From positions 1-64,000 of the forward strand of contig ML991848.1 of NCBI GenBank assembly GCA_010094025.1: a DNA stretch of 64,000 nt, given 5' to 3'. The DNA is from Viridothelium virens. Its lineage: Eukaryota; Ascomycota; Dothideomycetes; Trypetheliales; Trypetheliaceae. The notes beneath the pieces are model-generated. The model had not been told where the DNA came from. It saw only the letters and a program-made list of their open reading frames with translations, and did not search any database. Shown in pieces: positions 33,292 to 44,845 of the stretch. The position numbers and the translations under genes were made by a program. Numbering within the stretch: position 1 is the stretch's first letter; each line of letters starts with the position of its first letter.

Positions 33292-34092
33292 TCATCCCTT
33301 CCCCTTCCCCTTCTTCTTCTTCGCCTTCCCCCCACCACCCCCTCCCTCCCTCTCCGCCTCCAGCTCACTCGGCTTCTTCTCCCCCTTCATCTCCGCCATC
33401 ATATCCTTCAACAGATTCTCGCTGACCCCACCCCCACTCACCGCGGGACTATGCATCGGCAACACCGCCCCTACCTTCCACCCCCTCGGCACGCCCACCC
33501 CCTCCGGCGCCCTCCCATCCTTCGCACTGGGCGGCAACCCCGGCACCCGCACCCTCAGCGGATCATCCGGCCGCGTCTCATGCTCCGCCAGATACCGGCT
33601 CACCAGCACGTACAAGTGGCTCTTACTCTGCACGCCCATGCGGCCCCGCTCCCAGCCCTCGTCCTGCTGCTTCAGCAACACCCGCACCCGGCCCGGGTTC
33701 GCCCAGTCCCGCGGGTGCGTCTTCCCGGGCTCGAACACTGCGCTCAGCCCGAGCGTCGCTACGGCGTCGACGATCGTGCGCGCGAGCGGGTTCGTGACGG
33801 CGGCGCTGGCGGGGACGCGTCGGCCTTCGGTGCGTGTGCGGCTGGCGTCGAAGTAGAGTGGGTAGAGGCAGTGGTAGTGTTTGGTTTTTTGCGGGTCGTA
33901 TGCTTGGCGTGGTTGGGTGCTGGAGGAGGTGGAGGGGATGGCGCTGGGGTTCATGAGGGAGGAGGCGGCGGAGGGGGCGGTGGGGCGGAAGGGGAGGGTG
34001 GTCGAGGATGATGGGGTCGGGTCGAAGTCCGAAGGATCCATGTCGTCGGGGTCGCTGTCTGAGACTTCTTCGATGCGGGCGTGGTGGGCCAT
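33292..34092 (-). CDS. sec65: Signal recognition particle subunit SRP19 (Sec65)
   Basis: Single exon, 266 residues, GC-rich. After an acidic, Ser/Pro-rich N-terminal extension (1-70), the SRP19 domain begins with HYHCLYPLYFDASRTRTEGR, the family signature, and continues through NPLARTIVDAVATLGL, FEPGKTHPRDWANPGRVRVL and a basic segment. SRP19 binds SRP RNA and promotes SRP54 assembly for co-translational targeting to the ER. The C-terminus is the usual Gly/Lys tract (GGGGGGKAKKKKGKGKG), likely RNA-contacting. The start is the first ATG of the frame. Long frames on the opposite strand and in another minus frame are artefacts of the GC-rich codon use. Confidence 0.92.
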   Translation of the reverse strand: MAHHARIEEVSDSDPDDMDPSDFDPTPSSSTTLPFRPTAPSAASSLMNPSAIPSTSSSTQPRQAYDPQKTKHYHCLYPLYFDASRTRTEGRRVPASAAVTNPLARTIVDAVATLGLSAVFEPGKTHPRDWANPGRVRVLLKQQDEGWERGRMGVQSKSHLYVLVSRYLAEHETRPDDPLRVRVPGLPPSAKDGRAPEGVGVPRGWKVGAVLPMHSPAVSGGGVSENLLKDMMAEMKGEKKPSELEAEREGGGGGGKAKKKKGKGKG

Positions 34093-34743
34093 GGTGTTGT
34101 TGGTGGTGGGATTGTGTCAAGGTGTGAGTACCAAATTGGGGGGGAATTTCGCGAGGATCTGGTAAGGTGCGTGTAATCTGCCAGATAGTCTACGCGTAGT
34201 GGATATGGCAGGAAGAGGTCATTTGATCATGCGAGCTGCGTTGTTTCTTGTGTCGGTAAGTGAGAGGAGAGACAATGAGCTGACCCAGATGGGAAGCTGG
34301 GAAAGTTGGTGTGCTCGATGCGTGACATAAGGTAAGGCTGTTCTGTGTGCCGGATCGGCCGCGGGGCCTGGCTGGTCTGGAGTCCCTGGTCCTGGCCTGG
34401 GTCCCTAACGGCGTTCGTCTCTTCCCAGCCCTTCTACTTTTGGAAGCTCGACTCGATTGATGATCGTCAGCATTTAGCCCCTTCATCTCCCATTCGAAGC
34501 ACTTTATTGGAGATATACAGATGAATAGCAAGCCCGTTATTGCTATGCCATGCGTACGTGACGTCTGCCTACATACGTTTTCAGATAATGAAACAATCAC
34601 GGAGCATTCATGCATGCGCCATTACAAATAACTCATTTGAGGGACATCAAGGAATAGGATAAACTTGTGTACCTTGTCTATTTATTGTTGTTTGCATCAT
34701 TCATGCATAATGACAGTGATACCGATGATAACCGTGCAAGACT
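34093..34743. other. Intergenic region
   Basis: SRP19 promoter and flank. A minus-strand frame at 34190-34615 is rich in Arg and Ser without motifs and is not accepted as a gene. Confidence 0.4.
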
Positions 34744-35135
34744 TCAGAAGACTCCCAGGAACGGCAACGCTCTTGATTGAACAGAGCCGGAGCTCATGAT
34801 AATGGCCTGGAGTTCATGCTGGCTAGAGCATAAGCCTTGGAGGGAAGGAGGATCTGATGCAATATTCAAAAGACGGAAGGTGACAACACGATCCGGGTCT
34901 GCGAATTCATGACTCAGTCTATACTTCCAGCAGCAACTCCTTTTGTACATGGACATTTGGAGTACATCTGCATTGCTGGCGCAGATTTAGGGTGCTCGTA
35001 CAAAAGTCGACCTTCTAAAGAAGCGTTCGGCAATGCGACGCCTCTTTCCCCTGCTGTATTCGCTCCTAGATAGATGTGACTACCGCTAGACTCAAAAAGG
35101 ACTTCAACCCCCCGGAGTAACCTCGGCTTAGCCAT
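34744..35135 (-). CDS. Hypothetical protein, possibly a truncated gene fragment
   Basis: Two minus-strand frames join across a candidate 50-nt intron (34948-34899, GTACAA...TTCGCAG): exons 35135-34949 and 34898-34744 give 113 residues. The spliced product has protein-like composition (PDRVVTFRLLNIA, QAIIMSSGSVQSRALPFLGVF) and no signal peptide or membrane helix. I vaguely recall similar text from N-terminal parts of larger fungal multidomain proteins, but cannot name the family. It may be a fragment. Donor quality is moderate. Confidence 0.35.
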
Positions 35136-35671
35136 TGCTGAAGCTGCCGATAGCGTATACAACCGATGAGATACATTGTCCACGACGACATGCTACTCAG
35201 CCTTCCTAACCTCTATCTGGGAAAGACACAAAAGTGACTGCTAACAGCAGACAAGTCGATGCCGGTTTAGCCAGTCTCAAAAGACAAGGGTTCATTGGAG
35301 CTGGGAAACAGTAGTATTGCTCATCAACCAATGAACGCGTGATGGTATCTGGGCTTTTTCTTATATCGCACATCTCAACTTTAGTATTCCTTCCATGATA
35401 GAATTTATTTCTCTCAAACATCGAAGCATCAACTTCATATAACTCATTTTGTCCTCAATAAATTTACTTTGCGAGTAATGTCCGGAAAAAAAAAGAACTC
35501 AAAAGTTCCAGCAGTGTGCAGACAAGGTACGCTTTCTGCTACACAGGGAAGGCATCTCAGATATGCATCCCTCACTACCAGAGTTCTAACTCCCAGAATC
35601 AGCTCACTGAGCTCTAATAAGATCCGATCTTCCCACTGAGCTTCTGACCATCTCTTCAGGCCTTCCCAGTA
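35136..35671. other. Intergenic region
   Basis: No gene recognised. AT-rich with an A-run near 35487. Confidence 0.4.
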
Positions 35672-36394
35672 CTATTGGATCCATTCCATTGTGCCTCTTG
35701 CGAAGAGGAGAGGGAGATGGTGAAGGTGATGACCTCCCTTGTCATGCTGGCTGGTCTGGGTCACTGGTAAATCTGGTAGTCCCGGCGGCCCTTGCCGGCC
35801 CTGAGGTCCTGCTGACCCTGCTTGGCCCTGTATCCCTTGCTGTCTGAGCGGCTCTGTCGATCCTACTAGTCCTTTTCCTCTTGATCCTAAAGGTCGTGTT
35901 GGTCCTGGTGGTCCCTGTTCTGCTGATGCTGGAGTTCCTGGAGGTCTTGGAGATCCTGGCGCTCCTGGTGATGCTGACGGTGCTAGAAGAGGTTATGGTG
36001 TTGTTGAAAGACGAGGAAAACTGGTGCACCATGGGCAGCTTGTGCATGGGTGGTGGCAAAATGATGCCTAAATACCTTTCACGCAGGCAGTATTCCTGTA
36101 GTAAGCTGTATATGCACGCTTCAACATTGCATGGTAGTTGGCACTCCTCTAATTCGACCTTCAAAAGCAGGAGCTCAGCTGCATCGTTATGGACGAGTTT
36201 GGAGGTGGCAAGCTCTACCGCTGCAAGAAACTTGGGAACGCGAATATTCTACGAGGATCTCTTGGATTAAAATCAGGTGCATTTTCTTCCACTGGACGGG
36301 TCTTTTTGGCGAGGGTAGGTATCCAGTCACCCATAGCAACAGTGACATGTGTTTGCATCTGTTCAGATTCAGGGATCCTTGAGTAGACACCCAT
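35672..36394 (-). CDS. Collagen-like (Gly-X-Y) protein, 5' structure unresolved
   Basis: The last exon (35982-35672, acceptor TCTTCTAG) reads in one minus frame as a collagen-like tract with glycine every third residue: GAPGSPRPPGTP, then GPPGPTRPLGSRGKG, then GIQGQAGSAGPQGRQGPPGLP, ending 30 residues later at TAG. Glycine is replaced in places, so the triple-helix pattern is imperfect. A compatible upstream exon is 36248-36083. It would contribute a Leu-rich helix and four close cysteines (ECQLPCNVEACI...EYC), and joins in phase through a GTGAAA donor. A possible first exon starts at ATG 36394 (MGVYSRIPES), but I could not find splice sites joining it in frame. Collagen-like proteins occur in fungi as surface or extracellular fibres. 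No signal peptide is seen in this model. It may also be a decaying gene. Confidence 0.45.
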
Positions 36395-38017
36395 GGCGAT
36401 TAAAAGGATACCGGAGATACTCCTCGGACGCAGCGGTTACCCATGTTGACCAAAGCGGTACGGCATCTGATGATTTACATCAGCAAAAAGGGACGTCAAT
36501 TCGCCCCGTGACGATAGTACAACATTCTCGTCCAATTCTACCAGGAAGAATACACTATAAAAGAAACAAAGACACGCGCTTACATTAGGACCACTGGATA
36601 TCTAATTTACTAATTTGAACCACGTGTTCTTTTTTTTTCCTACCAAAAGATACAATAAACTTTGCTAAGAGAGTTTCATCTTTGATAGGATGAGTACAAA
36701 GGCTTGCCTATGGTCAGAAATTTCTTTGATGATGTGAGATCTTTAAAGTTTTTGCCTTGTCACTCAAATACCTCATCGTACGGCGTCTCCAATAGCAATC
36801 GGTGTGAAATTCTCTATACCCATGCAAGAAAACGAACAGAAGCAGCAAGACAAAATGAGGAGATATAAGCCGGGATCATACCGAAACCTAAAATTAGCTG
36901 CAGTTAAGTCCACGAATTGGATGGAAGACCTCTTTGGTTTTGTTACGGAATTCTGTCCTTACAAGCAGACCCTATCTTCTCATGTCTACCAAGAAAGATT
37001 TTTTGGTAAGTGTTAGGTGACTCAAGTCAGCTGCAGGTTATGGGATCACTTTAGCAGCGCGGCTCAGGTCTGAGAACATTAGAGGCGGACAATATTCTGG
37101 GGATTGAGGCCTCGCAGTGACGTTTCGAATAGGGACATCAGAGAGGGAATGATAAAAAAAAAGCTGTCTACACATCTTCAAGACCCATATCTGCTTGGTA
37201 GAGTTGGGTAGCATCTACCGGATTTTTCGGCCACCTCCAACGTTCTTCAGTCTTAACCTTGAGCAGTAATCTTGCATCATGTTTCTTGGCATTAAGCCAA
37301 AAGTTCTTGAAATAAATCCAATCAACCATACTACCAGTTAAAAATTAGTTGGTAGGATGTTCCAAATTTTGTGTACGGGTTCTGTCACCATTTGTTTGTT
37401 GTCTGGCTTACAAAGAAGCATGCATTATAAGGCTTTGCGCTGTCAAACGAATGTCAGCCATGGGTCGCGGGGTTGCTAGTGTGCCCAAAGACGTCACTCT
37501 TAATGGCCCAGACACATGCTGCCCTCGGCAAGCCGAAGATTATCGGCACGACGATGAGGATCAGTCTTCGGGCCGTATGAGCAGATTTGGACCCGAGAGT
37601 ACCGAGTGAGTCGAGCAATGGGGATATCCGATACAGTATGGCGAGGAGGTCGTCCAATAATGCACTGGTCTAATTCGATAGCCTGGCAAATATGATGGTA
37701 AAATTGAGGGATTCGTCTTGATGCATCTGTGCCTCATATAGAGGGGTGCACGGGATCTGCAAAAATCTGTCTCACTGCCTTGACCGAAAACGCATATAAC
37801 TCTTGTTTGTCATGCCAATTGACCGCAAAAAATTTACTTTCGTCTTTCACATCAAAGACTTTCTCACTTTAGTTTTGAGAATTACTTGCCCATTCTGAAT
37901 ACTCTAAGTTCATTCAGCAGCTTTGCTTGTGTTTCTAACGTTACTTACCATCCCCCCGGTGTAAACTCATTCACGGCCACTATAACACCCAACTTTCCAC
38001 ATTCAAACCAATCCAAA
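36395..38017. other. Long intergenic region
   Basis: About 1.6 kb, AT-rich, no gene recognised. It contains the second copy of a short dispersed sequence (37071-37095) and a minus-strand frame at 37657-37454 with a hydrophobic stretch (LILIVVPIIFGLP) that could be a membrane-protein remnant but lacks support. The last 150 bp is the aminotransferase leader. Confidence 0.35.
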
Positions 38018-39749
38018 ATGTCTCCTCATGCCATCTCCGACGACAGCAATGTCGTCATTGAGAACCCCAAGAAACCCGCAATCCAAGACGACGTCGACCA
38101 GACCCCCCAAGCACAATCCGCCGTCCTCCACCGCTCTCTCCACACCCTCCCACTCACCGTCATCGGTGGACAAGGCTCCTATCTCCACCTTGCCAACGGT
38201 CAACGCATCCTAGACGCCAGCACCGGCGCCGCCGTCGCCTGTCTCGGCCACGGCCACCCACGCATCGCCGCTGCCGTCGCAGCGCAGATGTCCACAATCT
38301 CGTACGCGCACTCGCTCTTCTTCAGCACCGACGCAGCGGAGGAGCTATGCCGTCTTCTCGTCAACAGCACTGCGCTGCCCTCTCATTCCGCCAAATCTGA
38401 CTCGGGCTCCTTCTCAGCTGGCGAACCGGCCATGGCGCGGGCGTACATCGTTAGCAGCGGCAGCGAAGCGATGGAAGCTGCGCTGAAGCTCGCGCGGCAG
38501 TATTTCCTGGAGTTGCCGGTGCCGCAGCCGCAGCGGACGCGGTTTATTGCGCGGAGGGAGAGCTACCATGGGAATACCTTGGGGGCGTTGGGTGTGGGCG
38601 GGCATGCGGGGAGGCGGGAGAAGTATGCGCCGATTTTGGTGGGGGAGGAGGTGGTGAGCCATGTCAGTGCTTGCAATGCATACCGCGGAATGAGGGAGGG
38701 AGAGACGGAGGAGGAGTATGCGGAGCGGTTGGCGCGGGAGCTGGATGTAGAATTTGAGAGAGTGGGTGGAGACAGAGTTTGCGCGTTTGTAGCAGAGCCG
38801 GTGGTTGGTGCGGTAAGTGGATTCTTTATTATACTTTCTGCGAGTTGGAGATACGGCGTATTGGGTACTTGGGAAATTTTTGGTTGTCTTTGTAGTGAGC
38901 TAACGGCTCGCGTAGGCCCTGGGTTGTGTTCCTCCAGTCCCTGGTTACTTCAAAGCTGTTCAGCGCGTGTGCCATAAGCACGGGGCTCTGCTGATCTTGG
39001 ACGAGGTCATGTCGGGAATGGGCAGGATCGGCTCGATGCATGCGTGGCAGGATCCTGACATCGATGTGATTCCGGACATCCAGACCATTGGTAAAGCCTT
39101 GGGAGGTGGCTACATGCCTGTCGCCGGCGTCTTGGTAAATAAGAGAATCGTGGACGTGCTGCAGCGGGGGACCGGCGCATTTGGACACGGGCAGACTTAT
39201 CAGGGACATCCGGTCGCTTGCCAAGCGGCTGTAGAAGTACAAAAAGAGATAATGGAGAACGGTTTGATCGACAATGTAAAGGTGATGGGAGCAATCTTAG
39301 GTCAAGGCTTGAAAAAGAGGCTGAAGGACTGTCCAAACGTCGGAAATGTACGAGGAAAAGGATTATTTTGGGGTGTAAGTGGCTTCAATTTTGATACCGT
39401 TAACGCGACAGATGCTCAAGTTCAGCAGATTGAGTTTGTAAGAGATAAAAAGACGAAAGAGCCTTTTGCCCCCAAGGAGGAAGTGGCTATGAGCATTCAC
39501 GAGAAAGGTGAACTTACAGAGCTTGTCAGGGGAGTTTTTTTTCCCACGCGGCTAACCTAACGTCCAGGTATGGAAAACCCCTATAACATCTCAATGTATC
39601 CAGGAACGGGCTCTGCAGATGGGAAGAGCGGTGATCATGTTTTGGTAGCACCAGCATTCAATGTCACAAAGGAGGAAATTGAACGGATAGTCGAGTTGAC
39701 AGCGGGAGTTATAGGAGATTTCTTTGCGGTGAAGTGTGAGCCGTGGTAG
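38018..39749 (+). CDS. Class III PLP-dependent aminotransferase
   Basis: Four exons (38018-38812, 38916-39374, 39429-39507, 39568-39749) give 504 residues. Intron 2 is 54 nt without an in-frame stop, and its acceptor is a NAGNAG (CAGCAG); using the second CAG yields the usual FWG-IEFVRDKKT. Family features: GQRILDASTGAAVACLGHGHP, VSSGSEAMEAALKLAR (phosphate binding), SYHGNTLGALGVGG, LLILDEVMSGMGRIG (D294 contacts the pyridine nitrogen) and the Schiff-base lysine in TIGKALGGGYMPVAG (K325). The C-terminus GMENPYNISMYPG is typical of a fungal subgroup. The enzyme uses PLP to move an amino group, probably from an omega-amino acid to a 2-oxo acid; the substrate is not predictable. The first intron is 103 nt. 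Confidence 0.92.
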
Positions 39750-41373
39750 GGAAAATATGAACTCGCTCGCGCCTGGGAAAACTCGACGTTTTGAGAGCGA
39801 ACGAAATTTGAGAACTTCGCACCACACACAGTATCATGTCGCGGGCTTATCGGGATGCATTTCATGGATTTCCTGATTAGGCCAGAAAAGATAACGCGTG
39901 AAGATGGCGCCGATGGGGCGGAAAAGGAAAGCTGGGAATAAGCGCGAAAGGCTCACCACTTTGGCTACCTTCATTACGTCAGTGAACGCATCGACGCGTG
40001 CGGGTGCCGAGCCTTGCGGGAGCATGTTTCGATGTAGATCCAACAAAATCTCCACACGACGGTCGATTTTTGTGAGAGACAACTTTCAATTAAAGATAGA
40101 ATTGCAACAGATCGAGCGAGCTACGTTTGTTCTTCCCCGGACTCCTGCGTAATCTCGGCTTCGCCAGTTGTTGTTTCGCCTAAGGCGCGAAGTGTGACAA
40201 CGGCAGTCTCTCTGGAAAAGGTACCGTACCGTACCGTAACTCCGTACCTACCTAAGAGCTAGAAAATTTAGTCAGTCAGTCGGGCGAGGGGTTCGGGGGG
40301 CGTGTGCGCGCTTCGCCTCTTTTAACTTGAGCTATGTGTGCATCAACCAACGCGCGCAGGCGGCTCTGCGAGCGTGAGATGATGAGAAACAATAGGCACG
40401 ATAGCGACGGCGTGATCTAGTCAGACGGGTGTGTGCGGTGGGCTCGCTATGGCTGACGCAGAGGATGAGAGAGCATGCGTTCGGAAAGGATGGGCCAGGT
40501 GCTGCATCGGTGCGACGAGTCTGGTAAAACAGGCGTTCCTTACGCGAGACAGACGCCATTCGCCGCCAGCTTTGCCAGGAACGAAGCCAGAGGCGGAGCA
40601 CACCGCAGCGGGATGCGTGTTTGACTGGCTTTTCTAGAAAGGCTGAGGGTGAGGAGGGAGGTGCTGGGGTTCTTATGGATTCTTATGGGTTTTGATGGGG
40701 GGAAAGCATTGACGACGGCCTGCTATTGATTCAGCCGGCGAATTAATGCAACAGAGTGGGCACTGACCCGTGCCCCAGCAAATGGAAAAGCGTGACTAGA
40801 AAACCGCCCGACGGAGAGTGGTGAGAGAGTGGCAGAGTCTTTGCCCTTGCGGCTAATCCGTGCTTGGTGCTTGGTGTCTCTGGTGTGCTCCTCCACTGAA
40901 GTCATCCGCCATCGACCCTCAGACTCTTCGTACCTCGCTACCTCGCAACCTCGCATCCTCGCAACTTCGTCCCCCCTTCAGACTCGCTCTGTCTTCTGCA
41001 CCTCCGCCTTCCCTCACGCCCGCAACTGTTCTTCAATCATCTGCTGAGCATGATGATGCCGGGCGTGAGAGCGTTCTGCGTCTGAAGCGTCACCTCGTGG
41101 CCCGGTTCGTTGAGTTGACGACTCCACTTTCTGTCTCCCGGTCGGCCAGCCCATTCTCCAATATTCCCAGACCGGGAGTCCTGATCCATTGCTTCGACGC
41201 CCAAACGCTTCCCAGACTCCCTCTCCAAATACTAGTCTTTGCCGTCCAAGTTTTGGAACGCTTCGAGTCCAGCATAACCGACAACACACCGTTTACCGCA
41301 CGAGCCGAGAGTGAGCCTTGACCACGGAGCCAAACGGCCTGCAATTCTTGCTCCACTTCGAAGAACCCTCAAC
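39750..41373. other. Intergenic region and kinase 5' leader
   Basis: About 1.6 kb. Frames around 39830-40150 are open on both strands without recognisable features. A GTACC repeat lies at 40221-40239. 40260-41370 is GC-rich and pyrimidine-rich towards the end, consistent with the promoter and a long 5' UTR of the LAMMER kinase. No gene accepted. Confidence 0.4.
40221..40239. repeat. Short GTACC tandem repeat
   Basis: Three exact GTACC units and a fourth GTAAC, followed by further GTACC and TACC variants to 40252. Confidence 0.6.
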
Positions 41374-43669
41374 ATGTCAGCGACATTAGCCACTCCATTC
41401 TTCAACCACCGCGATTACCCCAATAACATATCCAATTTCCGCAATACCAATACAGGCCTAGTCAATCCGGGTGGCGGCACTCCACTGCTGCAAAATCCCC
41501 ATTACAACGGTTACAATAGCAACAATAGCAATCACAATACCACACCCGATCTTCGGCGAGCTGCTGCAGGCACTCCGAGATCTCTTCAACAACAGTCCAC
41601 ACCAGCACAAGCTTCGACCCAGCCGCTATCAGATATGGAGAGCTCTGGCGGGCGCAGCAGGAAGCCCAACTGGAGCGAATTTTACAAGAATGGCTTGCCA
41701 AAAGAGGTAATTGTCATTGACGACGAATCTCCCCCACCGCAGCCCCGACAATCGAGCTCGACGATGATGAGAAACCAGGCTGTTTCTGGTCCATCTACCA
41801 ATGGAAGCGTTCGACACATGGATAAGAAACGAAAGACTGCAGCCTCTACCGCTTACGATCCTGTCTATAACAAGCACTACTCGACCACTCAAACACCCTA
41901 CCATGAAGGATCTGGGTCAACCTCGATTTCTACTGATCGTACGACTTCTGCTTATAACACTGCTGCTACCTCACTGACTTCACAAGCGAGCAACGGTACT
42001 TGGCCCGCTCCTGCTGAGCAAGAAGTGGTCGGACAAAAACGGAAGAGGCAGACCACCAGGAAGACCACAGCTGATAAGAAACGCGAGACGGACCTACTGA
42101 AGGATCCATACTCCTGCTACCTCCGCGGTGCTCCACCGAACCCACCTCTCAAGGCACAGGACGTTCGCGTTCCTGTCGTCCCACATGTGAGTTTTTTCTG
42201 TTACAGAGCCACAAGCCATCTGCTGATTCACTTGTAGCGCTCGTATCACTCTGATAAGTGTGATGATGACGATGGCCATTATATCGTGACTCCAGACACC
42301 GATCTTACAGACAGATGTACGTCATCACCTGGCATTAAACAGTGTCCGTATGAGCTAACAAAGTACAGATCAAATTGTCAAGCTGCTTGGTCAAGGCACC
42401 TTTGGTAAGGTCGTCGAAGCATATGATAAGAAGAAAAGAACAAAGTGCGCTGTCAAGATTATTCGCTCCGTGCAAAAGTACAGAGATGCATCTCGCATCG
42501 AGCTTCGAGTGCTCTCTACACTTGCCTCCAACGACAAAGGCAACGTCAACAAGTGTATTCATCTAAGAGATTGCTTTGACTTTCGCAATCATATCTGCAT
42601 AGTCACAGATCTCCTCGGTCAAAGCGTTTTTGATTTTCTCAAGGGCAACCAGTTCGTGCCATTTCCAAGCACACACATCCAAGAATTTGCTCGACAACTT
42701 TTCACCAGCGTAGCTTGTACGTCGACTCACATCCCAAACCCGTTCTTCCTGACTAATATCTTTGCTAGTCCTTCACGATCTTAACCTCATTCACACTGAT
42801 CTCAAGCCCGAAAACATTCTCCTCGTCAACGCCGCATACCAGACGTTCACCTACAATCGCACAATACCATCATCTTCCTCAACCTCGACTCGATCTGCAC
42901 GACATCGCAAAGTACTGCTGGAGCCCGAGATTCGTCTCATCGACTTCGGCTCTGCTACTTTCGACGACGAATATCACTCTTCCGTCGTCTCTACACGCCA
43001 TTATCGTGCCCCCGAAATCATTCTCAACCTTGGCTGGAGTTATCCTTGCGATATTTGGAGTATCGGGTGCATCCTGGTCGAGTTCTTCACCGGAGATGCC
43101 TTATTTCAAACACACGATAATCTGGAACATCTTGCCATGATGGAGCCTGTTTGTGGCTACAAGTTGGATAAAGACTTGGTGCGACAAGTCACACACCCTA
43201 CAAGAGGGAGTCACAAAAATTCAGCTGCTCAGTAAGCTTCGGCCCGAACTTGCCCTTGTTTAATCTATTCTTTTATTCACATATAACCTTCTTCAGATAC
43301 TTCCGGAAGTCTCTCATGCTCGACTACCCTAACAATGAGACCGCCAAAACATCCAAGAAATACGTAAAGGCGATGAAACGCCTCCAGGTACGTGAACCCC
43401 CTTTCCTTTCGACACGTCTAGATTTAGTGTATACGTCACTAACATTTACGTAGGACACAATTCCGCCACATACCGAATTCAATCGTCAGTTCCTGGACCT
43501 CCTCCGCCTGATCTTCATTTACGATCCCAAGCGACGCATCACCGCTAAAGAGGCCTTGAAGCATCCGTGGTTCCATGAGACACTACAGGATGACGGTACC
43601 GAGGCGACGAGAATTAAACTTACTCGTGAAGCACGAGCCAATCAGAAACAAAGGTCGAACTACCCGTAA
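41374..43669 (+). CDS. lkh1: LAMMER/CLK dual-specificity protein kinase
   Basis: Six exons (41374-42186, 42238-42316, 42369-42716, 42769-43231, 43297-43387, 43454-43669) give 669 residues. Residues 1-290 are an Asn/Ser/Thr-rich low-complexity region with basic patches ([17 protein letters not shown]) likely to act as nuclear signals. The kinase domain (about 298-650) has [10 protein letters not shown] (303-312), the lysine in CAVKIIR (K327), HTDLKPEN (D424), DFG (472-474), the APE in RHYRAPE, and the family-defining EHLAMME (533-539), close to the canonical EHLAMMER. Such kinases (Lkh1, Kns1, CLK) phosphorylate splicing factors and regulators of growth and stress responses. The symbol is by homology only. 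Confidence 0.93.
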
Positions 43670-44845
43670 CAACAGCAGCGTCGGAGTCGAGAGAGAAATG
43701 CAGCAAAACTCCCAATGCAGCTAGCCGTAGTTGCTACATACGGCGGAGGATGTTGCAGTCTAATAAGTGAGGTTCTGATTAATGTACAAAACTTCCAGCT
43801 TGATCAATTGGAGGACAGCTTAACAGCGATGCGAAGCGATTCATGGGAAAGGATCTTGAATTTTACAATGCATTGAACAACGAGCGATGGCTGGAATGCG
43901 ATGATATGCCTAATTGAGGGCTTCCCTGTTTCCCAAAATCTGGGATGGACTGATGTACTGTGTTTGACGGCATCATTGATGGAACGGACTTTCTCCTTTT
44001 TTTCTTCTTCCAACCCCTTTTCTGTCTACGACTGTTCCTTGCCCAGGGGACGCCTTTGATGAAGCTCAGCCCACAACAAAGTTCAGCCGGTTGGAGACCC
44101 TAATCTCATACCGAAAGGCCTTTTGGTCCTATGTCTGCATGACAAGAGAAAACAGCAAGATGGAATGCGAAGAGGTGTTCTTGTGATCGACGACTATGGT
44201 GCTCTTGTTTCCTTTTTCCACACTGAGGGTTTTGGGATCTGAGGTAACCGACATGCATCTGCTTCGGTTGTACATGGCAGTTCGCCTCGTAGTGGAATGG
44301 AAACTATTTGACGGAGCCTTAGCTCTAATTCACATCCTGATTCCTCAACTCTGAACGCATCCATGCTTCTAACTTCCTCCGTCTTGCTTGCAAAGTCACA
44401 TCCGGAGAAGGAGAGATGGGTTCAAGTAAGCTGCAGCCTTCCGGCTGGTACATTGATGGACGAATGAGCCCTTTGGGAGGGATTAAGTTAACGTAGGTGT
44501 AAGAACGATGGAGGCCGATATTTTCGCCTAAACAAGATTGGGAACTCCTCAATATAGACCCCTGAACCACAAAGAATCTGAGTATAGTTTACAAAACCGA
44601 TTGCAAGCCAAGATGAGTAGTACTTTCTTCCCTCTGAAGGAGCCGCCTACGACAAACGCCGCATTACTTGCCTCCGGTCGAAGAGTCTTTGACGAAAAGT
44701 CTGGTGACCTGCAATATCACAGTACCCGGGCTCGGATTCCATAGCCCGCTGCCTCATTCTGATCTGACATCTCTGTAAAGTGTACTCGAAGATGACTTCA
44801 TTGGCAACATGAAGGCCGTTTTACCCAAAACTGTGCATTGAGGTC
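43670..44845. other. Intergenic region between convergent genes
   Basis: Kinase 3' flank and the 3' flank of the HeLo-like gene. No gene recognised. Confidence 0.4.

Noticed and set aside
33168-34120. Long His/Pro/Arg-rich frames overlapping SRP19, including 266 codons on the plus strand
   Set aside because: Shadow frames caused by GC-rich codon use; SRP19 on the minus strand has clear family sequence.
36606-37160. A retrotransposon or LTR in the AT-rich spacer
   Set aside because: No terminal repeats, primer-binding site, or reverse transcriptase or integrase frame was seen.
39834-40152. Overlapping open frames on both strands downstream of the aminotransferase
   Set aside because: Each is about 60-85 codons with no recognisable feature, and the two strands are equally open, so coding cannot be argued.
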